Part shown: positions 60,432-64,000 of the stretch, in pieces
Layout: each line of letters opens with the position of its first letter
Position numbering within the stretch: the stretch's first letter is position 1
From: Rikenellaceae bacterium
GTDB lineage: Bacteria; Bacteroidota; Bacteroidia; Bacteroidales; Rikenellaceae
Direction: 5' to 3'
Length of the DNA stretch: 64,000 nucleotides
NCBI GenBank assembly: GCA_017935625.1
Contig: JAGBHC010000031.1
Span: forward strand, 102,946 to 166,945
Translations under genes and position numbers: made by a program
Notes under the pieces: generated by a model
Seen by the model: the letters and a program-made list of their open reading frames with translations, nothing else
What the model was told of the DNA's origin: nothing
The model's database searches: none

Positions 60432-61970
60432 TTATGAATGAACCGCTTTTATTCTTGTCAGTCCGACTTGAATCAGTTCTTTTATTTTCTGTCGTTCTTT
60501 GAGGGTTAGACCGCAGGTTCCCGTTGTCAGGAAAAAAACGATTGCACTTATCGCACAAAACAACAGAAGATGAAGCAAACTGTCGGGGAGTGAGTTCCAT
60601 ACGAAGCCGCAAATGACCGAATAGAAGAAAACGACAGAAAAGGAACGGAGAACAACGTTTTTCAGGAAAAGGGGAACATTTATGTCAATCATCCGTTTCA
60701 CAAGTATCAGTCTCAATACGGAGGCGACTACCTCTTCCGTCACGATGCACCACATGATTGTCTGCGGTGGATATCCGAACTTGAAGAACAGATATCCTGC
60801 TGGTAAGCTGACGATATGTAAGGTTCCGATAATCGAATGCAATAGTTTCACCTTGCCTGTCGCTTCCGCAGCAATCGTCAGCCCCATGCTGATTTGATTG
60901 AACATGGAGGCGAGGAGCAACAACCGGCAAAATACGACGGTATATTCGGGTACCTCCTTCAGCCACAGGTGAAGTACTTCGGGCATTGCTATTATCAGCG
61001 GGACCGCGAACAGCACCATCAGCAGAAACGGGTACTTGCATGCGGCATAGGTCAGAGTCAGCATCCGTTCCCTGTCGTTGCAGCCGGCGCTTTTCATCAA
61101 CTGGGGCCGGATGGAGGTGGTTATCGAAGTCGAAAACTGTTGCAGCTGCCCGTTTACCTGCATGGCTATGCCGTTGGCGGCATTGGCCACCACTCCGAAG
61201 AAGACATTGAGCAGAATGGCCGTGCCCTGTGTCCGGATGGTTCCGCAGGTGACTCCGATTAATACCCATCCGGCAAAACCGCACATGCTTTTTATCAGCG
61301 AAAAGTCGCTGATTCGATGTAGCCGGATTCGGGTTTCTTTGTATTTTATATTGCAAAACAGAGCTTCTAATCCGAAACAGAGAAAAGGCAGCAAGGCCAT
61401 GATTACGGCGTATACCCTCAGTCTGTCGAGATGGATGTACAACAGAACGACCGCTCCGGCGAGTTTCACGACGGCATTGAGCAGATTGACTATCGAGATG
61501 AAGAGAATGTTCTCGTGGGCCATCAGTGCCGCCTCGTAGGGTACCGTGACGATGGTGCCGGCCAGTCCGATGGTGACGCAATGCAAGACGAATCGGGCGT
61601 CCGCCACCCTCCCGTCGGGAATGGACAGCACATGATTTACCAGATAGGTGCCTCCGACCTCGACGAGCAGTGCGACGATAACGGCGATGCAGATGTGTAT
61701 GAAACAGCTCGCATAGAATACGTTGCCGACCTGCTGCATGTCTCCGCTCCCCATGTGATAGGAGATGTATCGCTGGGTGGTTCCGGCCATGGTCGAGGCG
61801 ATGAACGAAAACAGGGCGACGACTCCGGCAATGAGATTGTAGATGCCGAAATCGGTTTCGCCGAGGGCCAGCAGTATGTAGCGGGTAGAGAATAACGATA
61901 CGAAAATCGTTACAATCAACCGGCAGTAGATGACCGACGTATTTAATGCGATACGCGTATTGGGATTCAA
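60432..61970 (-). CDS. wzx: Polysaccharide repeat-unit flippase (Wzx-like)
   Basis: The 512-residue protein has about 12-14 membrane helices and the typical start NTSVIYCRLIVTIFVSLFST with RYILLALGETDFGIYNLIAG, seen in Bacteroidota Wzx-type (MOP superfamily) flippases. It would move undecaprenyl-linked repeat units to the periplasm for Wzy. Length is within the family range. Confidence 0.93.
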   Translation of the reverse strand: MNPNTRIALNTSVIYCRLIVTIFVSLFSTRYILLALGETDFGIYNLIAGVVALFSFIASTMAGTTQRYISYHMGSGDMQQVGNVFYASCFIHICIAVIVALLVEVGGTYLVNHVLSIPDGRVADARFVLHCVTIGLAGTIVTVPYEAALMAHENILFISIVNLLNAVVKLAGAVVLLYIHLDRLRVYAVIMALLPFLCFGLEALFCNIKYKETRIRLHRISDFSLIKSMCGFAGWVLIGVTCGTIRTQGTAILLNVFFGVVANAANGIAMQVNGQLQQFSTSITTSIRPQLMKSAGCNDRERMLTLTYAACKYPFLLMVLFAVPLIIAMPEVLHLWLKEVPEYTVVFCRLLLLASMFNQISMGLTIAAEATGKVKLLHSIIGTLHIVSLPAGYLFFKFGYPPQTIMWCIVTEEVVASVLRLILVKRMIDINVPLFLKNVVLRSFSVVFFYSVICGFVWNSLPDSLLHLLLFCAISAIVFFLTTGTCGLTLKERQKIKELIQVGLTRIKAVHS

Positions 61971-61981
61971 GGCATGGTCAT

Positions 61982-62800
61982 TTAGAAGTGCAACGCATTG
62001 GAGAGGCAGTAATCGTCGATTTCTTCGGGGCTGATGTCTGCGATATATATGTCTTTGTCAGGATTGGCATTGAAATAGCTATATATTTGTTGTTCGGCTT
62101 CCCAGTTATGAATACGGCGAATTCCCTGTCCTATTACTTTCGCAGGAATTCCGCCCAGCACACTGTACTTTTCGATGTTCGAATAGTCTTTGGTCAGCAG
62201 AGTGTGGGCCGAGGCTACGATGGTGTAGTCGGGGGTGACGGCTCCTTTTTTGACGTGGGTTCTTCCCGCAATCCAGTTGTATTGTCCGATGATAATGGGC
62301 TGTTTATTTCTCCTTATGGACAAATCCTTGCAGTTTATCGTGAAATGGTCGTCGGAATCCATGAAGAAGCATCTGAATCCGATACGGGAAAAACACCCTA
62401 TCTCCAGCCTGTCCCGTATGAGCAGAGTTACGCCTTCACTTATAAAGTTCTGTCCGTGGAGAATGATGCATCCCAGATTCTCGATAATGACTCCTCCACC
62501 TATGATGACCGGCCCTTCGAACCGGATTTCACCCAGATTGAATATTTTTCCGTGTCCCTGACTTTTGAAATCGATTTTGCCGATTGAAATCATTCCTCTC
62601 GTTACTTGGGGAGAGTTTATGGTAATCTTTCCCAAATGGTAGATGCGAGTCCCCGAGTAGATGAAAATCGGCAGATGCCGGGCTTGAGAAAAAGGAAGGG
62701 CTTTGAAATTGACAAATATCGTTTTTATGATATTCAGACTTCGGTGTGTTTTCCTTTCGCCACGGACTAAGCGTATGAATGGCATGAGTAATCTTTTCAT
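61982..62800 (-). CDS. Hexapeptide-repeat acyltransferase
   Basis: The 272-residue protein contains beta-helix repeats in the middle (KIFNLGEIRFEGPVIIGGGV, IIENLGCIILHGQNFISEGV, LEIGCFSRIGFRCFFMDSDD) and a following IGQYNWIAGRTHVKKGAVTP. The His of DSDDHF may be catalytic. An N-terminal basic part without helices precedes the fold. It probably acetylates a repeat-unit sugar. It starts 2 bases before the stop of the esterase gene region, in one operon. Confidence 0.85.
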   Translation of the reverse strand: MKRLLMPFIRLVRGERKTHRSLNIIKTIFVNFKALPFSQARHLPIFIYSGTRIYHLGKITINSPQVTRGMISIGKIDFKSQGHGKIFNLGEIRFEGPVIIGGGVIIENLGCIILHGQNFISEGVTLLIRDRLEIGCFSRIGFRCFFMDSDDHFTINCKDLSIRRNKQPIIIGQYNWIAGRTHVKKGAVTPDYTIVASAHTLLTKDYSNIEKYSVLGGIPAKVIGQGIRRIHNWEAEQQIYSYFNANPDKDIYIADISPEEIDDYCLSNALHF

Positions 62801-62802
62801 AT

Positions 62803-63708
62803 TCAGTGTGAATTGTTAGTTGTCAAAGATTTTAAATCTGCAATGATGTCGATAAGCGGATATGTCGGAAAGTTCCACAGGACATCTCCGTGAGAATATC
62901 CGGGTAAGGTGTACTCCTTGTATCGGTGGTCGTACAGGTCCAATCGCCTCTTTAATAAATCGTATGAAGCGACCCGGATGCCGTCGTCCGAATGAATCAG
63001 CAGCATCGGCGGTATGTATTTCCCTTCCGTGATATGGTTTCCGGGAGCGAAATCGAACCATGCGTCGCGGTTCGACTCGTCGCCCACCGCATTGTATACG
63101 CACTCCAGAATAGTAGAATTCGCGAAAATGACATCGTCCGTCATGGTCAGATAGCCTCCGCCGTCCAATACGCAGACTCCCCGGATGTATTCGATATCGA
63201 CGCCTTCGGCCTGCAGATATTTCTGGTTGGTGACGGCCAGCGCCGCCAGATGCGAGCCGGCGGAATGGCCTGCAAGGATTAAACGGGTCGGGTCGCCGCC
63301 GTATCGGGATATGTTCCCGACTACCCATGCGACGGCCTGGGCGACATCCTGTATGTGACGGGGATGTTGGACCCGGTCCGGCCTTTTCGGCTCGACGGGG
63401 TAGGGAGAGAGCCGGTAATTGACGGATACGCATAAGAATCCGTTGTCGATGAACTCCTCGATTTGCCATGCCTGCAACTCCGACTTGTCGCCCTGGTTCC
63501 ACCCGCCTCCGTGCACATATATGAAAACGGGCCGGTGCCCGTCCGGTTGTACTGTCGGGGTACAGACATCGAGGCGGTTCAAGTCGTCGGTGCCGTACCG
63601 GATTTCGGATTTGCGGAAAGAGGGGGATTCGCTCTCTTCGGAGCAACCGCCCAGAAAGCAGACACACCCTGCAAGGAGTGCGAAATTCCGGAGGCTCTTG
63701 AAAAACAT
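62803..63708 (-). CDS. Alpha/beta-hydrolase lipoprotein (esterase)
   Basis: The 301-residue protein has a lipoprotein signal (LLAGCVCFLGGCSEESES, Cys after GG) and an alpha/beta-hydrolase fold of the BD-FAE/hormone-sensitive lipase type: oxyanion motif FIYVHGGGWNQGDKSE, nucleophile in LILAGHSAGSHLAALA, and C-terminal Asp/His in LLIHSDDGIRVASYD and PGYSHGDVLWNF. It could remove or add acyl groups on the exported polysaccharide (inference). It is located inside the biosynthesis operon. Confidence 0.9.
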   Translation of the reverse strand: MFFKSLRNFALLAGCVCFLGGCSEESESPSFRKSEIRYGTDDLNRLDVCTPTVQPDGHRPVFIYVHGGGWNQGDKSELQAWQIEEFIDNGFLCVSVNYRLSPYPVEPKRPDRVQHPRHIQDVAQAVAWVVGNISRYGGDPTRLILAGHSAGSHLAALAVTNQKYLQAEGVDIEYIRGVCVLDGGGYLTMTDDVIFANSTILECVYNAVGDESNRDAWFDFAPGNHITEGKYIPPMLLIHSDDGIRVASYDLLKRRLDLYDHRYKEYTLPGYSHGDVLWNFPTYPLIDIIADLKSLTTNNSH

Positions 63709-63747
63709 GCGTGTGGAAATGGGTGTAAAAGCGACGAAGGCGAAACT

Positions 63748-64000
<253 letters not shown>

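Overview
The window looks like a chromosome segment of a GC-rich member of the Bacteroidota, most likely Alistipes or another Rikenellaceae genus (inference). Three things point there: promoters of the form TTTG-N19/20-TAnnTTTG in front of many genes, few Shine-Dalgarno sequences, and typical Bacteroidota families (type B L31, DUF4492 next to cydAB, TlpA with DUF4369, tandem FtsX-type permeases, a sigma-54 response regulator).

Region 1 (1-1.9 kb): a membrane-anchored WG-repeat protein, an intergenic candidate structured RNA with its own promoter and T-tract, and a short inverted remnant of a second WG-repeat gene. Region 2 (1.92-11.24 kb): a compact integrated element at the 3' end of a CAU-anticodon tRNA gene, bounded by a 45-bp direct repeat. 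It carries a tyrosine integrase, an excisionase-like HTH protein, a primase-helicase, an elaborate dyad-symmetric iteron array that looks like a replication origin, an XRE repressor with a BRO-N/DinD-like protein divergent from a small gene, and about six small unknown genes. The regulatory cassette is framed by a perfect 33-bp inverted repeat. No capsid, relaxase or conjugation genes are visible, so the best description is a phage-satellite-like or self-replicating integrative element; this is the strongest candidate for something undescribed.

Region 3 (11.2-21.5 kb): housekeeping genes: tRNA-CAU, a coiled-coil lipoprotein, L31 type B, pyruvate:ferredoxin oxidoreductase, the DUF177-rpmF-plsX-fabH lipid/ribosome cluster and tRNA-Arg(CCU). 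Region 4 (21.7-40.5 kb): an NtrB/NtrC-like two-component pair divergent from a TolC - membrane fusion protein - five FtsX/MacB-type permeases - one ATPase array, with sigma-54-like -24/-12 sites in front of tolC and of the fourth permease. Region 5 (40.5-54.3 kb): a secreted protein, DUF4492-cydA-cydB, a TlpA-like lipoprotein, SRP RNA divergent from mltG, a cupin regulator with an acyl-CoA ligase, proC, a Nudix hydrolase, a two-domain GH53 galactanase lipoprotein and a small unknown ORF. Region 6 (54.3 kb to the end): a minus-strand surface polysaccharide locus (dTDP-sugar dehydratase end, esterase, acyltransferases, Wzx, Wzy and five glycosyltransferases) that enters from beyond the right edge.

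All assignments come from reading the sequence and recalled family features; no searches or folding programs were run.
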